Part shown: positions 7,777 through 14,021 of the stretch, piece after piece
Layout: every line of letters begins with the position of its first letter
How positions within the stretch are numbered: the stretch's first letter is position 1
DNA from: Bacteroidales bacterium
Lineage (GTDB): Bacteria; Bacteroidota; Bacteroidia; Bacteroidales; UBA932
DNA: 14,021 bases
Direction of reading: 5' to 3'
Assembly: GCA_024689525.1 (NCBI GenBank)
Contig: JAILDI010000158.1
Location: 1 to 14,021, forward strand
Position numbers and translations under genes: made by a program
Notes under the pieces: model-generated
What the model was told of the DNA's origin: nothing
Seen by the model: the letters and a program-made list of their open reading frames with translations, nothing else
The model's database searches: none

Positions 7777-7780
7777 TAAA
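7765..7780 (+). repeat. Tandem TTTGTAAA octamer over the -7 element, with inverted copy at 7724-7731
   Basis: TTTGTAAA occurs twice head to tail (7765-7772, 7773-7780), covering the rightward -7 element. The exact inverted copy TTTACAAA lies at 7724-7731 over the leftward -7 element. Part of this follows from the promoter consensus itself; the extra upstream copy does not. It could be a regulator half-site or chance in AT-rich DNA. Confidence 0.4.
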
Positions 7781-7805
7781 GGTGCATATTATCTGTTAAC
7801 TAGTT

Positions 7806-8894
7806 ATGCGTAAAACAGTTCTTTTCTTCATCACTCTGGCAGTGTGTATAGCCGCCTTCGGCCAGGATTACGAGTACCGCTTCACGGAAGCCTCGGAACT
7901 GACAATTTTCGGAAAGGTATTCGAAGACACCCCCAACCCTTATCAGCGTATGGATTTCACGCGCTTCGGCGGATGGACGGAAAAGGACGTCAACCTGCTG
8001 GAAATGTCTTCCGGTATAATCGTTTCATTCAAGACGGATTCACCGGTTATCGCCGTAAAACCTGAATTCCTGAGCATCAACGGCACAAATGCTTCCGGCT
8101 TTGCCGCCAGGGGTTTCGACCTGTACATCAAAAAGGACGGAAAATGGCTATGGGCGGGTTCCTGCGCCTATGGTAAAGATATTGCCACGGAGAACGGAAG
8201 AATTCGCAAACTTGTGGAGTATATGGACGGGTCGATGAAGGAGTGCATAGTCTATCTGCCAACATTCAGCAAGGAGAACTCGGTGCAGATTGCCACAGTC
8301 GCAGGTTCCAGGATTGAAAAGGGCGATATTCCCTTCCGCCACAGGATTTGCCTGCACGGCTCATCCTTTATGCACGGGGCAAATACCAGCCGCGCCGGCC
8401 AAACCGTTCCCGCTTTCCTGAGCAGGGCCACCGGTCTGCAGTTCTGCAGCCTGGGCGTGAGCGGCGACTGCTGGATGCAGCCCCAGTTCGCCGCTGCACT
8501 GGCGGAGGCCGATGTGGAAGCATTCGTTTTCGACGCCTTCTCCAACGGCAATGCGGAAACCGTGAAGGAGAACCTTTTCCCCTTCATCGAAACCATCCAG
8601 GCCAAAAAGCCCGGAGTTCCCCTCATCTTTATGCACACGATATGGCGGGAGAAGAGGAACTTCAACCTGCAGCACGACGAGCAGGAAGGAAGCAAGATAG
8701 CCGTTGCCGACAGCCTGATGAAAATTGCTGTGAGAAAATACAAGAACGTGTACTATATCAAGTCCAACGCCACTTCGGCTTTGCACGACACTTCCGAAGA
8801 CGGCATCCATCCCAGCGAATGGGGCTACTATATGTGGGCGGAATCCGTGCGCAAGCCCATCGTCAGGATTCTCCGCAAATACGGTATAAAGTAA
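7806..8894 (+). CDS. Secreted SGNH/GDSL hydrolase with GxDLY N-terminal domain (probable carbohydrate esterase)
   Basis: A 362-residue exported protein with signal peptide 1-19 (cleavage at about AFG-Q). Residues about 25-170 form the beta-rich N-terminal domain of this esterase group, with the signature GFDLY at 103-107 (GxDLY). The C-terminal SGNH domain spans about 178-360. Block I is HGSSFMHG (184-191) with nucleophile Ser187; block II is LGVSGDCWMQP with Gly220; block III is FDAFSNGN with Asn247 replacing the usual Asn position; block V is DGIHPSEWG with Asp332 and His335. The triad is complete, so it should be active. Relatives remove acyl groups, often acetyl, from polysaccharides, but the substrate here is unknown. 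It begins behind a strong promoter and stands ten bases before the OmpA-like gene, suggesting it belongs to the same transcript as the pilus-like genes. Confidence 0.88.
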   Translation: MRKTVLFFITLAVCIAAFGQDYEYRFTEASELTIFGKVFEDTPNPYQRMDFTRFGGWTEKDVNLLEMSSGIIVSFKTDSPVIAVKPEFLSINGTNASGFAARGFDLYIKKDGKWLWAGSCAYGKDIATENGRIRKLVEYMDGSMKECIVYLPTFSKENSVQIATVAGSRIEKGDIPFRHRICLHGSSFMHGANTSRAGQTVPAFLSRATGLQFCSLGVSGDCWMQPQFAAALAEADVEAFVFDAFSNGNAETVKENLFPFIETIQAKKPGVPLIFMHTIWREKRNFNLQHDEQEGSKIAVADSLMKIAVRKYKNVYYIKSNATSALHDTSEDGIHPSEWGYYMWAESVRKPIVRILRKYGIK

Positions 8895-8904
8895 ACACAA
8901 TTCT

Positions 8905-10164
8905 ATGATAAAACTATTCACAAAACGCTTCACATTGGCGCTGCTGTGTGCCGTGGTCGCCCAGGCGGCGTGGGGCCAGCCCCTGGATCCGCCGGAGCTG
9001 AACTGGTACGTCGGCGCTATGGGCGGCACCTCCTTCGGGCAGGGCACCTTCCGCAGCATCACTGAGCATCAGGCTCATTGGGGCCTGCAGGGAGGCCTGT
9101 TCGGGGGGTATCACTTCAACAGGCTCCTTTCACTTGAGGGCGGTTTCCAGTACGGCGGGCAAAACCAGTACGCTCTGGACTGCTGCCCGTACTGGATGTC
9201 GGAAGCAGAACAGAGGTATATGAGTCCGGTCCTGGGAGAAAACGGCTGGTATTACAGTGATCTCAAGACCGCTACCCAGTGGGGAAAGCTATACGTGCAG
9301 CTTAACGCGGATCTCCTGAGCCTTTTCACCGGCCCGGAGACGCCCTTGTGGCTGAACGTGGCGCCGCAGATATCGGCCGTCACCACAAAGACGGCGCTCG
9401 TAGCCCCGGACAAAACCATTCCGCACGACCGCCAGTGGCATCTTGGCCTGGGCGGGCAGGCGGATTTCGGCTATAAGATAACCGGGAACCTGGGCGCATC
9501 GCTCTATGCGGGCATAACCTGTATGACTGGCCGGCGCTTCGACAATATCCCCGTCCACGCGCATAAGAGCAACGTCATTTACGATGCGGGCGTGATAGTA
9601 AGATACAGTTTCGGAAAGAGCCATAAGACTCCGGCCGATAATTACATCCCCGCAGGGCCTGCCGTCACTGATGACGGCCAGTCCCGGGAGGATGAGGCCG
9701 CGCGCCTTGCCGCCGAAGAAGAGGCCCGCCGCAAGGCGGAAGAGGAAGCCCGCCTTGCCGCAGAGCAAGCGGAGCGCGAGCGCTTGGAGCGTGAAGCCGC
9801 GGAAGCTGCAGCCCGCGCTGCTCAGGAGAAGGAAGACGCGTTTAATACGCCAATCCCCACGGTGTACTTCGGCTTCGACAGCGCCGAAATCGACCAGGCT
9901 TATGTCCCTCAGCTTGAAATGGCCCTCGCCATCCTGCAACAGTATCCGGACTTCCAGCTGGAAATCCACGCCTATGCATCCAAGGAGGGTAATCCAAAGT
10001 ATAACGAGCAACTTTCCGAAAGGCGTATGGAGGCCATCCGCCAGTGGTTTGAGGAGCACGGAATCGGCAAGGAAAGAATGGGCAAAGCCTATTTCCACGG
10101 CGCGGATTCCAACGCTCCCACCCTTAAGGAAGCCCGCCGCGCAGAACTTAAATTCGCAAAATGA
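8905..10164 (+). CDS. OmpA-family protein: beta-barrel, charged helical linker, OmpA-like C-terminal domain
   Basis: A 419-residue outer-membrane protein. Signal peptide 1-24 (ends AAWGQ). Residues about 32-237 form an eight-strand-like barrel (WYVGAMGGTSFG, WGLQGGLFGGYH, YDAGVIVRYSFG). Residues 259-311 are an uninterrupted Ala/Glu/Arg run (EEEARRKAEEEARLAAEQAERERLERE in part), a coiled coil or periplasm-spanning helix. Residues 317-417 are an OmpA domain: TVYFGFDSAEID, then NPKYNEQLSERRMEAIRQWF. The usual peptidoglycan-binding Asp of the GHTD motif is Ser359 here (HAYASKEG), while the Arg pair 373-374 is kept, so diaminopimelate binding may be altered. OmpA-like proteins often stand beside fimbrial genes in Bacteroidales and may anchor or assemble the fibre. 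Its stop overlaps the next ATG (ATGA), indicating translational coupling. Confidence 0.88.
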   Translation: MIKLFTKRFTLALLCAVVAQAAWGQPLDPPELNWYVGAMGGTSFGQGTFRSITEHQAHWGLQGGLFGGYHFNRLLSLEGGFQYGGQNQYALDCCPYWMSEAEQRYMSPVLGENGWYYSDLKTATQWGKLYVQLNADLLSLFTGPETPLWLNVAPQISAVTTKTALVAPDKTIPHDRQWHLGLGGQADFGYKITGNLGASLYAGITCMTGRRFDNIPVHAHKSNVIYDAGVIVRYSFGKSHKTPADNYIPAGPAVTDDGQSREDEAARLAAEEEARRKAEEEARLAAEQAERERLEREAAEAAARAAQEKEDAFNTPIPTVYFGFDSAEIDQAYVPQLEMALAILQQYPDFQLEIHAYASKEGNPKYNEQLSERRMEAIRQWFEEHGIGKERMGKAYFHGADSNAPTLKEARRAELKFAK

Positions 10165-11051
10165 CGATGGCTATGAGAAGATATGCAATACTTATGGTGG
10201 CCGCAGTGCTGTTTACGGGCTGCTACCACAAAATGCACGAATTAAAGCCGTCGGAATGGGGCGACGTGTCTGTGGGCTACGTTGCATCTACTTTCCAGTG
10301 GGACCAGGCCGATGACGCCGCTGAGGCCATCCACGACATAACACTGTCGTTCGGCAGTTCCGCTGCGAGTTTCACCAACAACTATGATAGCGTGGAAGAT
10401 GTATCGGCCGACCTTGTCCAGCTCCCGGTAGGGGATTACGACGTCCTTGTCACCGCCAATATGACTGAGGCCGATGGCTACATCCTCACCGGCCTTCCCG
10501 CAACAAGGGCGGGTCTTGGCAACATAAAGGTCTCCCTGAAGAACCCCGCGTCCTCTCCTGCACAGGCCTGGTACGGAGTAACGCACGTAACCGTGACGGA
10601 AGACGATATCTGCGTGGAGGAGATTAAACTCCAGCGACTGCTGAGCACCCTTGCGGTGAGCATCGACAATCTTCCTTCCGGGGCCGATGTGGTGCTGACC
10701 CTGAGCAACATTGCCAGGAACGTGGACCTCACGGCCAAGGACTCAGGCGGCAATTACGGGCTTCCTTCTACAGAACTCGTGGGCGACCTGAATATCCCCA
10801 ACGGCACCAACAGACTGCTTGCTACGGCTTCCGGTAAAGAGCGCTGTATGCTCACCGTGGACATTACAACCCATGCCGGTTTGAAGCTCACCTCGCTGTG
10901 CGACGCGCCCCGGATGGAAGTGGGCAAGACGTACACGCTTAACCTTGACTTTAATGCCATTTCACCGTACATGTACCTCACTACCTATAATATTAGCGAC
11001 TGGGAAGTGGGCTGGACGGTTTCCGGAGAAGTACTTAACCCGAATAATTAA
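10161..11051 (+). CDS. Mfa2/FimB-like or DUF5119-like fimbrial lipoprotein (putative anchor)
   Basis: A 296-residue lipoprotein. The lipobox is LFTGC with Cys21 counted from the ATG at 10161; alternative starts at 10167 and 10173 keep the signal intact, and 10161 was chosen because it overlaps the previous stop as ATGA. The mature part begins CYHKMHELK and is beta-rich. A first domain covers about 30-150 and a second about 160-295, the two-domain layout of Mfa/Fim proteins. The end reads TTYNISDWEVGWTVSGEVLN, like the C-terminal ISNW...NGE end of the following fimbrillin. In type V pili, FimB/Mfa2-like proteins fix the fibre base to the outer membrane and limit its length, and they are usually encoded next to the stalk subunit as here. 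Assignment rests on context and shape, not on a catalytic motif; DUF5119 is the main alternative. Confidence 0.65.
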   Translation: MTMAMRRYAILMVAAVLFTGCYHKMHELKPSEWGDVSVGYVASTFQWDQADDAAEAIHDITLSFGSSAASFTNNYDSVEDVSADLVQLPVGDYDVLVTANMTEADGYILTGLPATRAGLGNIKVSLKNPASSPAQAWYGVTHVTVTEDDICVEEIKLQRLLSTLAVSIDNLPSGADVVLTLSNIARNVDLTAKDSGGNYGLPSTELVGDLNIPNGTNRLLATASGKERCMLTVDITTHAGLKLTSLCDAPRMEVGKTYTLNLDFNAISPYMYLTTYNISDWEVGWTVSGEVLNPNN

Positions 11052-11065
11052 AAATACGATATACA

Positions 11066-11944
11066 ATGAGAAAACTTTTCATTCTCTCAGCAGCATTTGT
11101 TGCAGTTCTTGCGGCCTGCAACCGCGAAGAGGCCAATGCCCCCGGCCGCGGTAAGGAGATTACCGTTGAAGCCGCCATCGGCACAATGTCAAAAGTAACC
11201 ACCACCGGAGATGCCGCCGCCTTCGACACCGGCGACAAGATCGCCCTTTACGCCTGGACCGGCAGCGCCACAAGCGTACCCGCGGAAAAAGTGGTGAACG
11301 GGGTGGAGAACACCCTCGGGACGGATGGCAAATGGACTCCCGCCAGCCCTATGCTCTGGGCCGATATGGTAACCCCGCATTACTTCATCGGCATATATCC
11401 GTCCAGGACGGTTTCCAACTTCACGGCCGATGCCTACACGCTGAACCCTGCCGACTATGAGGCGAGCGACCTTCTGGTTGCAGTGAACACCACCGGCCTC
11501 AAGGCGTCGGAGAATCCCGTGAGCCTCACCTTCGACCATATGCTGGCAAAGATGTTCGTGAATCTCACCTTCCGTAACCAGTGGGCCACCGAACCCACGG
11601 TGAGCGCCATTACGGTAACGGCAAAGAAGACCGCCACGGTGGATTATCTTGCCAAGGCCCTCACGGCAAGCGGCACAGCTGCTCCCGTGGCCCTCACCAA
11701 GGACTCGAATGCCGCCTGGAGCGGCCTGCAGGTTCCCCAGGCAGGAGTCTGCACCATCACAATCTCCATCGAAGGCAAGGACTATGTGTTCACCCACACG
11801 GAGGACATTCCCCTGGCCAAGGGCAAGTACACCACGGTCAACCTCATCGTCGGCCGCGACAAGATCGAGCTCGGCTCCGTGAGCATTTCCAACTGGGTGG
11901 CCGGTTCCACCATCGACAACGGCGAAGCCCAAACCGAAGACTAA
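11066..11944 (+). CDS. Fimbrillin family (Mfa-like) lipoprotein, first copy
   Basis: A 292-residue precursor with signal peptide and lipobox VLAAC (Cys18). The body follows the fimbrillin/Mfa_like_1 pattern. It has EITVEAAIG, then KVTTTGDAAAFDTGDKIALYAW (43-64), where the gdki.lyaw motif is a hallmark. NTLGTDGKWTP and PMLWAD follow, then a FIGIYP strand, FDHMLAKMFVNLTF (about 156-169), and a closing SVSISNWVAGSTIDNGE. Such proteins polymerise into thin surface fibres after the lipid-bearing N-terminus is cleaved, or remain as surface lipoproteins. The gene starts 14 bases after the putative anchor and ends one base before the FISUMP chimera. It is a close paralogue of the gene at 13332: in the stretch K43-W98, 40 of 56 residues are the same by eye. 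Whether it is stalk or accessory subunit is not known. Confidence 0.85.
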   Translation: MRKLFILSAAFVAVLAACNREEANAPGRGKEITVEAAIGTMSKVTTTGDAAAFDTGDKIALYAWTGSATSVPAEKVVNGVENTLGTDGKWTPASPMLWADMVTPHYFIGIYPSRTVSNFTADAYTLNPADYEASDLLVAVNTTGLKASENPVSLTFDHMLAKMFVNLTFRNQWATEPTVSAITVTAKKTATVDYLAKALTASGTAAPVALTKDSNAAWSGLQVPQAGVCTITISIEGKDYVFTHTEDIPLAKGKYTTVNLIVGRDKIELGSVSISNWVAGSTIDNGEAQTED

Positions 11945-11945
11945 T

Positions 11946-13328
11946 ATGAAAAAATACATCATATTAATTCCACTTGCCCTGGCCGCGCTGCTCTCCTGCC
12001 AAAAGGAGACCGACACCTCTCCCGTCGGGCTCCCCATGCGGGTCGTGCCCACCATCGACGGCACCACCAAGGCAAGCCTCACCACGGTCGACCTGCAGGA
12101 GTTCTGGCTGAATGTGGACTGCCCCTCGGACGCCGCCTTCAGCTATTGCGGCAAGATGTCCAAGAGCGGTACTGCCTGGAGCGCAAGCAAGCAACTGTAT
12201 TGGAAGAACGAGACCGCGCCGGTGAACTACAGCGCCGCCTTCTTCAGCGGCCACGACTTCACCAAGGCGGAGTTCACTTCCGGCGCGGACCTTTCCGTCC
12301 CTGCCGACCAGAGCACCCAGGCGGGGCTCAACGCCGCCGACCTGCTCTCCCTCAAGGCAACAAGCACCACCTATGAAGCCACAACCGGCGGCGCCCTGCC
12401 TGTGGAACTGAAGCACGGCCTTGCCAAACTTACTGTCGAGCTCTCGCTTGGGAGCGATTTCTACGATAACAAATACGGGCGTACGGACAATCCTGTCAAG
12501 GCTTTTACTATTGCAGGAACAAACCTGGGCTTCAACTTCCAGCCAGCCACCGGTGCCGTTTCCGTTACGGCATCTACGGCTGCCGACATAACGCCCTTTG
12601 ACCTCAGCTACGCCCCCGGCACCGCCACGGCCAAGACATCCGTAGCTACATACGAAGCCATTCTGGTGCCTCAGGCTATCGCCGTCGGCGATCTGACCAT
12701 CACCTTCAAGGTGGGCGCCAACGACTACACCTGGACTAACACCGATGCAATCACCCTTTCTGCCGGCCAGTCCGCAAAGCTCCCTATGAGCGTTACTACC
12801 GCTCCGCCACCTCCGCCCAGTATCAATGGCCACGAGTATGTAGATATGGGCGAAGTAACCATCGGCGGTGTGAAGAAGAACCTCAAGTGGGCCACCTGCA
12901 ATGTGGGTGCCGACAACCTCTGGGACTACGGCGACCACCGCAAAAGTGTCGATTATTTCAACTGGGGCGGAGGCTGGCACATCCCCACGGATGAAGAGTG
13001 GCAGGCGCTTCTCAATGGCACCTATTACAGCTGGACCTGGACATATGATTATCTAGAAGACGGTTCCAACCACTCTGGCAGAATAGTGACACGAAATAAT
13101 GTATCCGGCACTGACCCCTGTGCCGGCAACTCTATCTTCCTTCCTGCAGCAGGAATCGAGGAGGACTTCAACAGCCTCGGTGTGGGTTCAATTGGTGCAT
13201 ACTGGTCTTCTACTCAAAATACGGGCGATTCTAGTAAAACGTGGTTCATTTACTTCACTTCAACCAATCTCAGCCGGAGTTCAGAAACCAATTCCTGTTT
13301 GTGTTCTGTCCGTCCCGTTTCAGAATAA
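11946..13328 (+). CDS. Fimbrillin-like lipoprotein fused to a C-terminal FISUMP domain
   Basis: A 460-residue two-part protein. Residues 1-18 are a lipoprotein signal (ALLSC, Cys18). Residues about 28-282 are fimbrillin-like: KASLTTVDLQEFWLN, SKQLYWKN, VELKHGLAKLTVEL (153-166, the hmLAKl motif of the family) and a strand pair YEAILVPQ...LTITFKVGANDYTW. A proline linker (five Pro, 287-291) leads to a FISUMP (Fib_succ_major paralogous) domain, about 296-458: HEYVDMG, KNLKWATCNVGA, DYGD, GGGWHIPTDEEWQALL, FLPAAG, AYWSST, SVRPV. The domain is shortened, since the usual YFAWGE... segment between DYGD and NWGGGW is nearly absent. Its last third is AT-richer with different codon use. A ligand-binding, perhaps tip, role is inferred: stalk-like N-part, globular C-part, and position between two plain fimbrillins. 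Ligand unknown. Confidence 0.85.
   Translation: MKKYIILIPLALAALLSCQKETDTSPVGLPMRVVPTIDGTTKASLTTVDLQEFWLNVDCPSDAAFSYCGKMSKSGTAWSASKQLYWKNETAPVNYSAAFFSGHDFTKAEFTSGADLSVPADQSTQAGLNAADLLSLKATSTTYEATTGGALPVELKHGLAKLTVELSLGSDFYDNKYGRTDNPVKAFTIAGTNLGFNFQPATGAVSVTASTAADITPFDLSYAPGTATAKTSVATYEAILVPQAIAVGDLTITFKVGANDYTWTNTDAITLSAGQSAKLPMSVTTAPPPPPSINGHEYVDMGEVTIGGVKKNLKWATCNVGADNLWDYGDHRKSVDYFNWGGGWHIPTDEEWQALLNGTYYSWTWTYDYLEDGSNHSGRIVTRNNVSGTDPCAGNSIFLPAAGIEEDFNSLGVGSIGAYWSSTQNTGDSSKTWFIYFTSTNLSRSSETNSCLCSVRPVSE
13040..13328 (+). other. Low-GC, NNT-rich end of the FISUMP module
   Basis: By hand count 13201-13320 has 52 of 120 G+C, against 80 of 120 at 12241-12360 in the same gene. Codons 419-455 favour T in third position (TCT, ACT, AAT, AGT, TGT), unlike the C-ending codons of neighbouring genes. 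GC rises again within the next gene. The frame is intact to the SVRPV ending. Confidence 0.7.
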
Positions 13329-13331
13329 TAT

Positions 13332-14021
13332 ATGATTATGAAAAAGATCAGCATATATCTCGCAGCAACCGTGGCGCTTCTGGTACTGTCAGGCTGCAAT
13401 CGTGAAGTTGCACCGGATGTTTCGGGCGAAATCACCGTTAGGGCTTCCATCGGCGCCACCAAGGTTACTAATCAAGGTGATGCATCGGCTTTCGAGGCTG
13501 GGGACCAGATTGCCGTTTATGCCTGGATGGGCGGGGCAACGGAAGTGCCAGCAACCCGTGTTGTGGACGGGGTGAAGAATACCCTGGGCACGGACGGCAA
13601 GTGGACACCGGAAAAACCTATGCTGTGGAAGACGGTAACTGACACGCACTATTTCCTGGGCGTCTTCCCGGCCAAGGACATCACCGACTTCACGGCCGAT
13701 CCTTACACACTGAATCCTGCAGAATACACCGCCAGCGACCTTCTCATCGCCACCAACCTGGACGGCGTAAAAGCTTCCGGCGGCGATGTGCCGCTGGTGT
13801 TCAGCCACGCGATGGCCAAGCTGAACGTAAACCTCAAGTTCCGTTCCCAGTGGGACGCTACGCCCACGGTGACCAGCGTTACCGTCACGGCCAAAAAGAC
13901 GGCAACGGTGAACTATCTCACCAAGGCCGTCACCGCCACGGGAAACGCTTCGGAGGTTGACATCCCGGCCGCCGCCACTGCCGCCACGGGCTATGCCCTC
14001 AGCTATAGCGGCCTTCAGGTG
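13332..14021 (+). CDS. Fimbrillin family (Mfa-like) lipoprotein, second copy, cut by window end
   Basis: The first 230 codons are present and the frame is open to the last base. The start at 13332 (MIMKK...) or the second ATG at 13338 both give a lipoprotein signal with lipobox LSGC (Cys22 from the first). The mature part reads CNREVAPDVSGEITVRASIGATKV, then GDQIAVYAW, NTLGTDGKWTP, PMLW, a HYFLGVFP strand, HAMAKLNVNLKF and VTVTAKKTATVNYL. It follows the fimbrillin at 11066 block by block, including the unusual shared pieces NTLGTDGKWTP and VTAKKTATV, so the two arose by duplication. It begins three bases after the FISUMP chimera stop, placing it in the same operon. An insertion AAATAATGYALSYSGLQV relative to the first copy is visible at the window end. 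More pilus genes may follow outside. Confidence 0.85.
   Translation, partial: MIMKKISIYLAATVALLVLSGCNREVAPDVSGEITVRASIGATKVTNQGDASAFEAGDQIAVYAWMGGATEVPATRVVDGVKNTLGTDGKWTPEKPMLWKTVTDTHYFLGVFPAKDITDFTADPYTLNPAEYTASDLLIATNLDGVKASGGDVPLVFSHAMAKLNVNLKFRSQWDATPTVTSVTVTAKKTATVNYLTKAVTATGNASEVDIPAAATAATGYALSYSGLQV

Noticed and set aside
7724..7780. TTTACAAA/TTTGTAAA pair as an invertible promoter switch for the pilus genes
   Set aside because: The arms are only 8 bp and partly explained by the promoter consensus; no invertase gene is in the window, and inversion would exchange the two promoters without an off state.
9680..9840. Ala/Glu/Arg codon run in the OmpA-like gene as a DNA repeat array
   Set aside because: There is no regular nucleotide period; it is best explained as a helical linker in the protein.
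11964..12980. Minus-strand open frame of 338 codons opposite the FISUMP chimera
   Set aside because: Low-complexity Gly/Val/Ala translation with no motif; the plus-strand gene has a lipobox and known domains.
11066..14021. Recent recombination between the two fimbrillin copies
   Set aside because: By eye the longest identical DNA runs are only about 12 bases (for example TTCACGGCCGAT), so the duplication is old and ready homologous exchange is unlikely.

Overview
The window looks like chromosomal DNA of a Bacteroidales bacterium (phylum Bacteroidota), probably an uncultured gut or rumen type. Four things point there: the BamA C-terminus followed by a Skp-like chaperone; several promoters of the Bacteroidota form TTG-N20-TAnnTTTG; a set of fimbrillin (Mfa-like) lipoproteins; and a FISUMP domain. 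Coding DNA is GC-rich, and genes are tightly packed with short AT-rich spacers. No genus can be named from the sequence alone. No tRNA, rRNA, CRISPR array, transposase or integrase was seen, and no stretch above 300 bases lacks a gene.

Layout. Positions 1-2401 (+) hold the end of bamA, a Skp/OmpH periplasmic chaperone and NADP-type glutamate dehydrogenase gdhA, closed by a strong hairpin terminator. Positions 2517-5268 (+) hold a two-gene unit: a DASS/SLC13-family sodium-coupled anion transporter and, one base later, an outer-membrane barrel protein. This suggests an uptake route across both membranes. A perfect 34-bp palindrome at 5272-5305 serves as shared terminator with the convergent minus-strand unit. 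That unit is a phosphomannomutase/phosphoglucomutase (6337-7701) followed by a secreted M23 peptidase with a LysM domain (5302-6333), so envelope sugar supply and peptidoglycan cleavage.

At 7702-7805 two good Bacteroidota promoters face away from each other and overlap in their -33 zones. The rightward one leads into a compact gene train running to the window edge: a secreted SGNH/GDSL esterase with a GxDLY N-terminal domain, an OmpA-like barrel protein with a charged linker, an Mfa2/FimB-like lipoprotein (ATGA overlap), a fimbrillin, a fimbrillin-FISUMP chimera, and a second fimbrillin cut by the window end. All five from OmpA onward are exported, four as lipoproteins. This is best read as a type V pilus-like surface-fibre operon whose structural genes have duplicated around a chimeric, possibly tip-located subunit.

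The most interesting signal is the C-terminal end of that chimera. It drops to roughly 43% GC, against about 67% in the same gene's N-terminal half, uses many NNT codons, and ends in a conserved SVRPV motif just after a variable-looking patch. That is compatible with foreign origin or with a diversified (for example retroelement-targeted) binding domain. No reverse transcriptase or template repeat is visible here, so this stays a hypothesis.
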